Translations under genes and position numbers: made by a program
Source of the DNA: Bartonella sp. WD16.2
GTDB lineage: Bacteria > Pseudomonadota > Alphaproteobacteria > Rhizobiales > Rhizobiaceae
Length of the DNA: 64,000 nt
Assembly: GCF_002022505.1 (NCBI RefSeq)
Contig: NZ_CP019781.1
Span: forward strand, 186,001 to 250,000
Direction: 5' to 3'
Notes under the pieces: model-generated
The model's input: only the letters and a program-made list of their open reading frames with translations
What the model was told of the DNA's origin: nothing
Database searches by the model: none
Shown: piece after piece, positions 1 to 9,100 of the stretch
Position numbering within the stretch: position 1 is the first letter of the stretch
Layout: the number at the start of each line of letters is the position of its first letter

Positions 1-1121
1 ATTTTAACTTTATAATTTATCATCATATGTTAAATTTTGCGCAATATATAAATAACATAATGTGTTTATAAGTAAAATCATTAGAAATTAATGAAAAGAC
101 TGTTCAAAAAACAGTTCAATAACATTTAAACACTCACTCAACTACGACATTAAAGCTGCAAAATATGATTATTAGGATAATTTTTGCGTAAAAAACACCT
201 ATTTCATAGCTGTTTTCATTGTATAAGATAGCTAGAATCCTTAAAGTTTTAAAACTATTCAGAAATCATTCACAACAGCTCACACAGAGTAAAATGAAGT
301 TCTTTTTTATGTATCATATGAAAAACTTCAAATGAAAATTGTTAATTCACTTTATTATGGTTTTTCTCGCTCAACTAATACAGGAATACTCAATAGATAA
401 GAAGTTATATTATAAGCAGAATGATGTTTGTAATCGTTGTGGTAATAATTAATAAACAAATTTCCAGATAATGCTAACGTAATAGACAGTACCTATGCTA
501 TCTATCTATAAGATCAGTTATAATAACAGTCGTTTATAATCACATCATTCGCTAAGTGATGCTTACTTTAAATCTCAATGCTAAAACATTGGCGTTTACA
601 GTACAAATTGCTGAAATATCAAATGTATTAAAATTAGCCGTGTAAAAACATTATCTCCCTAATATTATTATCAACCTTACAACTTTTGCACAGTTAAACC
701 AAACTGTATCAAAAATGATAAATCGTCTGTAAAATAATACCAAGTGAAATATCATTTAAAAATGAATAACTGATACAGTGAATTTGAGTTCAGCTAAATT
801 AAGCATTCAACATAAATAACTCACCAAAGAGCACCCCCATATAGAGAATAATTATCTTTAAAACATACTTACATAGTATCCGCATACTTGATTCCCAGAT
901 CAAGTAATACCGTAACCTTCCATCCTCAAAGGACAAACTTAAGCGATCAAAGTTTTACCTTTAAATAAAATCGTATGAACAGAAAAAGTCCGTTGTAGAA
1001 TGCAGGTTATCACTCAATATCTTCGTATAAAGGAAAATGAAACACATCTTTTAGAAAATAATCAAAAAATTCTGTTTTGATTCAGCTTCTCATATGGCTT
1101 TTACATTTATTGTATATCTAG
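1..1121. other. Gene-free AT-rich stretch
   Basis: I see no reading frame with a recognisable product, no tRNA and no clear repeat here. The stretch lies downstream of the minus-strand rplU-rpmA pair and is strongly AT-rich with stops in all frames, so it may be decayed sequence. Nothing specific can be assigned. Confidence 0.5.
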
Positions 1122-1150
1122 GACAAAAAGAAAGACAGTATACTATCTTT
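1122..1150 (-). terminator. Probable intrinsic terminator of rplU-rpmA
   Basis: Read on the minus strand, AAAGATAG-TATA-CTGTCTTT (1150-1131) forms an 8-bp stem, one pair being a G-U wobble, with a 4-base loop. It is followed directly by CTTTTTG. It lies 79 bases past the rpmA stop codon. The stem is AT-rich, so the call is moderate. Confidence 0.5.
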
Positions 1151-1229
1151 TAATACTTCAGAACTTTAAAACAAAAATTCAATATATACCAATCTATTTA
1201 AAAAAATACTCAGATTACTTCTATCCCCT

Positions 1230-1484
1230 TTATGTAGGAATGACTGAAACATAGGAGCGGTTATCTGCTTTCTTACGAAAAGAAACTTTCCCATTTGAAA
1301 GTGCAAAGAGAGTATGATCTTTCCCAATACCAACATTTTCACCAGGATGCCAACGTGTACCACGTTGACGAACAATAATGTTTCCCGCAATAACAACTTC
1401 ACCACCAAATTTCTTAACGCCAAGACGTTTTGATTCTGAATCGCGACCATTACGCGAGGAACCGCCAGCTTTTTTATGTGCCAT
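1230..1484 (-). CDS. rpmA: Large ribosomal subunit protein bL27
   Basis: Encodes the 84-residue bL27 protein, which sits near the peptidyl-transferase centre of the 50S subunit with its N-terminal tail reaching toward tRNA. The N-terminus [16 protein letters not shown] and the motif [23 protein letters not shown] are diagnostic of the family, and the length is normal. It starts directly with MAHKKAGG, with no Firmicute-type cleavable leader. The start codon follows GGGAGA at suitable spacing and lies 11 bases after the rplU stop, so the two genes form an rplU-rpmA operon as in most bacteria. Confidence 0.97.
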   Translation of the reverse strand: MAHKKAGGSSRNGRDSESKRLGVKKFGGEVVIAGNIIVRQRGTRWHPGENVGIGKDHTLFALSNGKVSFRKKADNRSYVSVIPT

Positions 1485-1495
1485 AGAATTCTCCC

Positions 1496-1972
1496 TTAGT
1501 TTTCTTTACTTTTTGATATCGCAGCCGCTTTTTGTGACGCAGCCTTTTTTTTAGTAGTTTTTGTGGCAGTTTCTTTAGAAGGAGCAGAAGTTTTTGTTTC
1601 TTTTGGCACAGTTGCTTTCTTCTCAACTGACTTAGCCACTACTTTTTTAGACTTTGAACCATCCGCTAAAATTTCTAAAATACGAAGTGTCGTAATTTCC
1701 TGACGATGACCACGAGTACGCTTCGAATTTTGACGACGCCGTTTCTTAAATGCAATAACCTTACGAGCACGCCCTTGTTCTACAATTTCAGTTGTAACTA
1801 AACCCTCAGCGATAACAGGTGCGCCAATAGCTATGCTTTCCCCTTCACCTATCATCAATACATCACCGAATTTAACAATATCACCGGCGTTACCAACAAT
1901 CTTTTCAACTTTTAACACCTGGTTAGCGACAACACGATATTGCTTACCACCTGTTTTAATGACTGCGAACAT
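1496..1972 (-). CDS. rplU: Large ribosomal subunit protein bL21
   Basis: Encodes bL21 of the 50S subunit (158 residues), which binds 23S rRNA. Residues 1 to about 103 are the canonical domain, beginning [14 protein letters not shown] and including the [19 protein letters not shown]-binding segment. Residues 104-158 are a Lys/Ala/Thr-rich, low-complexity tail; such tails occur in alphaproteobacterial L21 and explain the length above the usual 103. The start is supported by an AAAGGA Shine-Dalgarno sequence. It is the first gene of the rplU-rpmA pair. Confidence 0.96.
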   Translation of the reverse strand: MFAVIKTGGKQYRVVANQVLKVEKIVGNAGDIVKFGDVLMIGEGESIAIGAPVIAEGLVTTEIVEQGRARKVIAFKKRRRQNSKRTRGHRQEITTLRILEILADGSKSKKVVAKSVEKKATVPKETKTSAPSKETATKTTKKKAASQKAAAISKSKEN

Positions 1973-2009
1973 TTTTTATCCTTTCGTTCGATCATGCTCT
2001 TATTACACT

Positions 2010-2139
2010 CCTACTTTATTCAGTAGGGGAAATAGGCTTCTTTTTATCAGTCGTAAAATTTAAAAGGGATAAACAACACCTCTTAGAGCGCAAACTCCCT
2101 TAATATTTATATATTGATAGAATTTCTGTTCTCTGTCAA
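2010..2139 (-). promoter_or_regulatory. Probable rplU promoter and 5' UTR hairpin
   Basis: On the minus strand there is a perfect -35 hexamer TTGACA (2139-2134), followed after 17 bases by CAATAT (2116-2111), a weak -10 of the kind common in alphaproteobacteria. The implied 5' UTR of about 130 bases contains a 6-bp hairpin, CCTACT/AGTAGG (2010-2027), roughly 40 bases before the rplU start. The hairpin could be an autoregulatory site; that is inference. Confidence 0.45.
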
Positions 2140-2213
2140 GAAAAGCCAACAAAGAAGCAAAAAAGGTTGTACTTAAAACAATTGAAGATTATTAAGCACC
2201 ATATACACAAATT

Positions 2214-2219
2214 TATAAT
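2214..2219 (+). promoter_or_regulatory. -10 element for tRNA-Ser(CGA)
   Basis: A perfect TATAAT lies 23 bases upstream of the mature tRNA 5' end, placing transcription initiation about 17 bases before the tRNA. No convincing -35 sits at 16-18 bases upstream; TTGAAG at 2182-2187 is too far away. Confidence 0.35.
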
Positions 2220-2242
2220 GGAAATTTATTGCGTTTACATAT

Positions 2243-2330
2243 GGAGAGATGGCTGAGTGGTTGAAAGCACCGCACTCGAAATGCGGCATAGGGGCAACTC
2301 TATCGAGGGTTCAAATCCCTCTCTCTCCGC
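2243..2330 (+). tRNA. tRNA-Ser(CGA)
   Basis: This is a complete class II tRNA with a long variable arm. The acceptor GGAGAGA pairs with TCTCTCC, followed by discriminator G and an encoded CCA. The anticodon stem CCGCA/TGCGG encloses the loop CTCGAAA, giving anticodon CGA, which reads UCG serine codons. The T arm GAGGGTTCAAATCCCTC is intact. Confidence 0.95.
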
Positions 2331-3174
2331 CATTATTAAATATAAAGTCAGATTTTTTAGTGTAAATTTTATTGTGCAATAATGAATACATATTTAACAC
2401 TTTTAACTCCATTGAGCTACGGCTAAATATTTGACAAGCTCGTGATCTCTTTCATTCATTTTCATTACATACGAGAAAACTTTTTTTCTCTTGTTTGGAT
2501 CGAATGATTATCAATAAACCATTTAATCATATTACTACATATAAGTAATTTTAAATTTCAATATTTTTAAAAAATTTTTTTGAATATAGTTAAAAAATTA
2601 TTTACTTTTCTATTGAAATGATATTTTGTATGTTTTATATGAAACACAAGTTGTTACTAATAAAAATAAATAAAAGACTGTTTTGATAACAAGTCAATTT
2701 TTATTATTATAAAAAGCGGGGTATATGATGTTTCCAAAGCAGACATAAGAATTTTTTATTTTGCTTAAGGCTTTGATTTAAAAGGGGATTTAGCTTTTTA
2801 AGATCATGTGTCTTTTCAAGTGAAAAAGGATTTATCAATTGGATTTTGTTCTTTATTATAAAATCGTATTGATTTTTTATAAAATAGCAAAAAGTCTTTT
2901 TGATCAAAATATACATTACATTATGTTTAAGCGCGGGGAGTATAATATTTTCAATAAGATGTTTTAGTTTTCTTTGTTTTTCATTTGAAAGCTTTTAGGT
3001 AGGCTTTTTTGGGGATCTAATTTTCAAAGATTTTAAGGTGATACTGAGATAGCTCTTTGTATCAAAGTGATAGTTTTTACTTTTTTACTGATTGTTGATG
3101 CGCAAAGTTGTTTTTGCGAAGGGTTTTTTTGTGACGTTTAGTTTTATTTTTGCATTTAATTGAGGGATTTTGTA
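2331..3174. other. Intergenic region before the first adhesin gene
   Basis: This is 844 bases of very AT-rich DNA without a convincing gene. A 69-codon minus-strand frame at 2707-2916 has Lys/Asn/Ile-rich composition and no family resemblance, so I do not call it. TATAAT at 2941-2946 could be a -10 for the adhesin gene and would give a 5' UTR of about 220 bases, but no good -35 accompanies it. The mini-ORF leader found before the later adhesin genes is absent here. Confidence 0.5.
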
Positions 3175-6100
3175 ATGAAAAAAGATATAGTGGGAAATGG
3201 AAGTGTTTCAGATTGTTATTGCGCTTCTCGTGCGTCGTCTTTAGTTAAAGCGATTTCACTAAGTGCGGTAATGACTGCGCTTTTATCCAGTGTTTCTCCA
3301 GTTGTTGCTGCTCAGCCTTCTTCAACGGCTCCAACAGTTCAGAATATGACTAAGGGCGTTAATCCCTCAATTATCAATGCAACGGGTGTGAATAGCGTTA
3401 TCGGGTCACTTAAGGCATCTAAGTCTGAAGAAGAGTCAACTGAAGAGCTCACCGAAGATTATTGGGATGCGATAATGGCTGATTTTTTGTTTACCAATGC
3501 AGTGGGTGTGAATAGTGTTTCCAGACTGCTTCCCATCCCTATGGCTGGAAAAGTGGCACGTGCGCCGCAAGTAGTATATTGCGGGTCTCCAATAACCAGC
3601 CTATGTTTAGGTCCAGACACTGCAGTAGAGTATTCGTCAGGTGTTGCTCTAGGTGAATCTTCTTATTCTAATCGTAGACCGTGGGTTAAAGGTTATGATC
3701 CTAAACTTGATAGGATAACAGATTCAGAAGAGCGTAAATGGTCAAGTAATATGGCTCCAGTGAGTGTTGGTAATGATGGTAGTAATGGTCTTAGTTACGG
3801 GAGTCGAGTGGAGACACGGCAGATTATAGGAGTTGCTGCTGGTTCTGAAGATACTGATGCGGTAAATCTTGCTCAGCTGAAAGCGTTAAGAGAATGGGTG
3901 GGAGAAGAAGGTAGTAAAGGGCTGAAACAGGTGGCATCTTCTATTGGTGGAGGCGCCAAGTATGACGATGGCAAATGGACTGATCCTACATTTACAATAG
4001 TGAAATTTGATAAGGATGGCTCATATAAAAAGGAGATATATAATAATGTTGGAGCTGCCTTTGTAGGTGTTGATGGTGCCTTGACAGAGCTTTCTGAGAA
4101 AATTGATGGTATCGAAGGTGATAATGTTACAATACACAACAATCTCATACAGCAAGAGAAAGGGTCAAAACTAATCACCATTGGAGGCAAAGTAGAGGGT
4201 GATGAGGTTTCCATTGCTAACCAAAGTGGAGGGTTACGGAAGCTTTCTGGTATAAAGGATGGAGAGCTTTCAGATAAATCCACAGATGCAGTGAATGGTC
4301 AACAACTTTATGACGTAAAGGAGAGTGTTAAAACGTTGGATAGCACAGTATCTGATGTGAAGGGGAATGTTACAAAGCTTGATACAAATATTTCAGAATA
4401 TTTAGGTGGTGATGCCAATATATTAAAAGGTCAAGCACCAACATATACAGTTCAGGGGAAGAAGCATAATAATGTTGGAGCTGCCTTTGTAGGTGTTGAT
4501 GGTGCCTTGACAGAGCTTTCTGAGAAAATTGATGGTATCGAAGTTGGTAGTGGTGGTGTTACAATAGACAACAGTCTCATACAGCAAGAGAAAGGGTCAA
4601 AACTAATCACCATTGGAGGCAAAGTAGAGGGTAATAAGATCGATATCAGCAACAGTGAAGGAAACACTCGGACACTTTCTGGTGTAAAGGCAGGAAAAAT
4701 TACTGAAGAATCCACAGATGCAGTGAATGGTCAACAACTTTATGACGTAAAGGAGAGTGTTAAAACGTTGGATAGCACAGTATCTGATGTGAAGGGAAAT
4801 ATTACAAAGCTTGATACAAATATTTCAGAATATTTAGGTGGTGATGCCAATATATTAAAAGGTCAAGCACCAACATATACAGTTCAGGGGAAGAAGCATA
4901 ATAATGTTGGAGCTGCCTTTGTAGGTGTTGATGGTGCTTTGACGGAGCTTTCTGAGAAAATTGATGGTATCGAAGGTGATAATGTTACAATACACAACAA
5001 TCTCATACAGCAAGAGAAAGGGTCAAAACTAATCACCATTGGAGGCAAAGTAGAGGGTAATAAGATCGATATCAGCAACAGTGAAGGAAACACTCGGACA
5101 CTTTCTGGTGTAAAGGCAGGAAAAATTACTGAAGAATCCACAGATGCAGTGAATGGTCAACAACTTTATGACGTAAAGGAGAGTGTTAAAACGTTGGATA
5201 GCACAGTATCTGATGTGAAAGGAAATGTTACAAAGCTTGATACAAATATTTCAGAATATTTAGGTGGTGATGCCAATATATTAAAAGGTCAAGCACCAAC
5301 ATATACAGTTCAGGGGAAGAAGCATAATAATGTTGGAGCTGCCTTTGTAGGTGTTGATGGTGCCTTGACAGAGCTTTCTGAGAAAATTGATGGTATCGAA
5401 AGTGATAATGTTACAATACACAACAATCTCATACAGCAAGAGAAAGGGTCAAAATTAATCACCATTGGAGGCAAAGTAGAGGGTGATGAGGTTTCCATTG
5501 CTAACCAAAGTGGAGGGTTACGGAAGCTTTCTGGTATAAAGGATGGAGAGCTTTCAGATAAATCCACAGATGCAGTTTCAGGTAAGCAGCTTTATAACGT
5601 ACAAGAGAGTGTTAAAACGTTGGATAGCACAGTATCTGATGTGAAAGGAAATGTTACAAAGCTTGATACAAATATTTCAGAATATTTAGGTGGTGATGCC
5701 AATATATTAAAAGGTCAAGCACCAACATATACAGTTCAGGGGAAGAAGCATAATAATGTTGGAGCTGCCTTTGTAGGTGTTGATGGTGCCTTGACAGAGC
5801 TTTCTGAGAAAATTGATGGTATCGAAGTTGGTAGTGGTGGTGTTACAATAGACAACAGTCTCATACAGCAAGAGAAAGGGTCAAAATTAATCACCATTGG
5901 AGGCAAAGTAGAGGGTGATGAGGTTTCCATTGCTAACCAAAGTGGAGGGTTACGGAAGCTTTCTGGTATAAAGGATGGAGAGCTTTCAGATAAATCCACA
6001 GATGCAGTGAATGGTCAACAACTTTATGACGTAAAGGAGAGTGTTAAAACGTTGGATAGCACAGTATCTGATGTGAAGGGAAATATTACAAAGCTTGATA

Positions 6101-9100
6101 CAAATATTTCAGAATATTTAGGTGGTGATGCCAATATATTAAAAGGTCAAGCACCAACATATACAGTTCAGGGGAAGAAGCATAATAATGTTGGAGCTGC
6201 CTTTGTAGGTGTTGATGATGCCTTGACAGAGCTTTCTGAGAAAATTGATGGTATCGAAGTTGGTAGTGGTGGTGTTACAATAGACAACAGTCTCATACAG
6301 CAAGAGAAAGGGTCAAAACTAATCACCATTGGAGGCAAAGTAGAGGGTAATAAGATCGATATCAGCAACAGTGAAGGAAACACTCGGACACTTTCTGGTG
6401 TAAAGGCAGGAAAAATTACTGAAGAATCCACAGATGCAGTGAATGGTCAACAACTTTATGACGTAAAGGAGAGTGTTAAAACGTTGGATAGCACAGTATC
6501 TGATGTGAAGGGAAATGTTACAAAGCTTGATACAAATATTTCAGAATATTTAGGTGGTGATGCCAATATATTAAAAGGTCAAGCACCAACATATACAGTT
6601 CAGGGGAAGAAGCATAATAATGTTGGAGCTGCCTTTGTAGGTGTTGATGGTGCCTTGACAGAGCTTTCTGAGAAAATTGATGGTATCGAAGGTGATAATG
6701 TTACAATACACAACAATCTCATACAGCAAGAGAAAGGGTCAAAATTAATCACCATTGGAGGCAAAGTAGAGGGTGATGAGGTTTCCATTGCTAACCAAAG
6801 TGGAGGGTTACGGAAGCTTTCTGGTATAAAGGATGGAGAGCTTTCAGATAAATCCACAGATGCAGTTTCAGGTAAGCAGCTTTATAACGTACAAGAGAGT
6901 GTTAAAACGTTGGATAGCACAGTATCTGATGTGAAAGGAAATGTTACAAAGCTTGATACAAATATTTCAGAATATTTAGGTGGTGATGCCAATATATTAA
7001 AAGGTCAAGCACCAACATATACAGTTCAGGGGAAGAAGCATAATAATGTTGGAGCTGCCTTTGTAGGTGTTGATGGTGCCTTGACAGAGCTTTCTGAGAA
7101 AATTGATGGTATCGAAGTTGGTAGTGGTGGTGTTACAATAGACAACAGTCTCATACAGCAAGAGAAAGGGTCAAAATTAATCACCATTGGAGGCAAAGTA
7201 GAGGGTGATGAGGTTTCCATTGCTAACCAAAGTGGAGGGTTACGGAAGCTTTCTGGTATAAAGGATGGAGAGCTTTCAGATAAATCCACAGATGCAGTGA
7301 ATGGTCAACAACTTTATGACGTAAAGGAGAGTGTTAAAACGTTGGATAGCACAGTATCTGATGTGAAGGGAAATATTACAAAGCTTGATACAAATATTTC
7401 AGAATATTTAGGTGGTGATGCCAATATATTAAAAGGTCAAGCACCAACATATACAGTTCAGGGGAAGAAGCATAATAATGTTGGAGCTGCCTTTGTAGGT
7501 GTTGATGATGCCTTGACAGAGCTTTCTGAGAAAATTGATGGTATCGAAGTTGGTAGTGGTGGTGTTACAATAGACAACAGTCTCATACAGCAAGAGAAAG
7601 GGTCAAAACTAATCACCATTGGAGGCAAAGTAGAGGGTAATAAGATCGATATCAGCAACAGTGAAGGAAACACTCGGACACTTTCTGGTGTAAAGGCAGG
7701 AAAAATTACTGAAGAATCCACAGATGCAGTGAATGGTCAACAACTTTATGACGTAAAGGAGAGTGTTAAAACGTTGGATAGCACAGTATCTGATGTGAAG
7801 GGAAATGTTACAAAGCTTGATACAAATATTTCAGAATATTTAGGTGGTGATGCCAATATATTAAAAGGTCAAGCACCAACATATACAGTTCAGGGGAAGA
7901 AGCATAATAATGTTGGAGCTGCCTTTGTAGGTGTTGATGGTGCCTTGACAGAGCTTTCTGAGAAAATTGATGGTATCGAAGGTGATAATGTTACAATACA
8001 CAACAATCTCATACAGCAAGAGAAAGGGTCAAAATTAATCACCATTGGAGGCAAAGTAGAGGGTGATGAGGTTTCCATTGCTAACCAAAGTGGAGGGTTA
8101 CGGAAGCTTTCTGGTATAAAGGATGGAGAGCTTTCAGATAAATCCACAGATGCAGTTTCAGGTAAGCAGCTTTATAACGTACAAGAGAGTGTTAAAACGT
8201 TGGATAGCACAGTATCTGATGTGAAAGGAAATGTTACAAAGCTTGATACAAATATTTCAGAATATTTAGGTGGTGATGCCAATATATTAAAAGGTCAAGC
8301 ACCAACATATACAGTTCAGGGGAAGAAGCATAATAATGTTGGAGCTGCCTTTGTAGGTGTTGATGGTGCCTTGACAGAGCTTTCTGAGAAAATTGATGGT
8401 ATCGAAGTTGGTAGTGGTGGTGTTACAATAGACAACAGTCTCATACAGCAAGAGAAAGGGTCAAAATTAATCACCATTGGAGGCAAAGTAGAGGGTGATG
8501 AGGTTTCCATTGCTAACCAAAGTGGAGGGTTACGGAAGCTTTCTGGTATAAAGGATGGAGAGCTTTCAGATAAATCCACAGATGCAGTTTCAGGTAAGCA
8601 GCTTTATAACGTACAAGAGAGTGTTAAAACGTTGGATAGCACAGTATCTGATGTGAAAGGAAATGTTACAAAGCTTGATACAAATATTTCAGAATATTTA
8701 GGTGGTGATGCCAATATATTAAAAGGTCAAGCACCAACATATACAGTTCAGGGGAAGAAGCATAATAATGTTGGAGCTGCCTTTGTAGGTGTTGATGGTG
8801 CCTTGACAGAGCTTTCTGAGAAAATTGATGGTATCGAAGTTGGTAGTGGTGGTGTTACAATAGACAACAGTCTCATACAGCAAGAGAAAGGGTCAAAACT
8901 AATCACCATTGGAGGCAAAGTAGAGGGTAATAAGATCGATATCAGCAACAGTGAAGGAAACACTCGGACACTTTCTGGTGTAAAGGCAGGAAAAATTACT
9001 GAAGAATCCACAGATGCAGTGAATGGTCAACAACTTTATGACGTAAAGGAGAGTGTTAAAACGTTGGATAGCACAGTATCTGATGTGAAGGGAAATATTA

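Noticed and set aside
1166..1450. 94-codon minus-strand frame overlapping rpmA
   Set aside because: It is out of frame with the certain rpmA gene and has no support of its own.
2707..2916. 69-codon minus-strand frame before TAA1
   Set aside because: Lys/Asn/Ile-rich composition expected of AT-rich non-coding DNA; no motif, no neighbour support.
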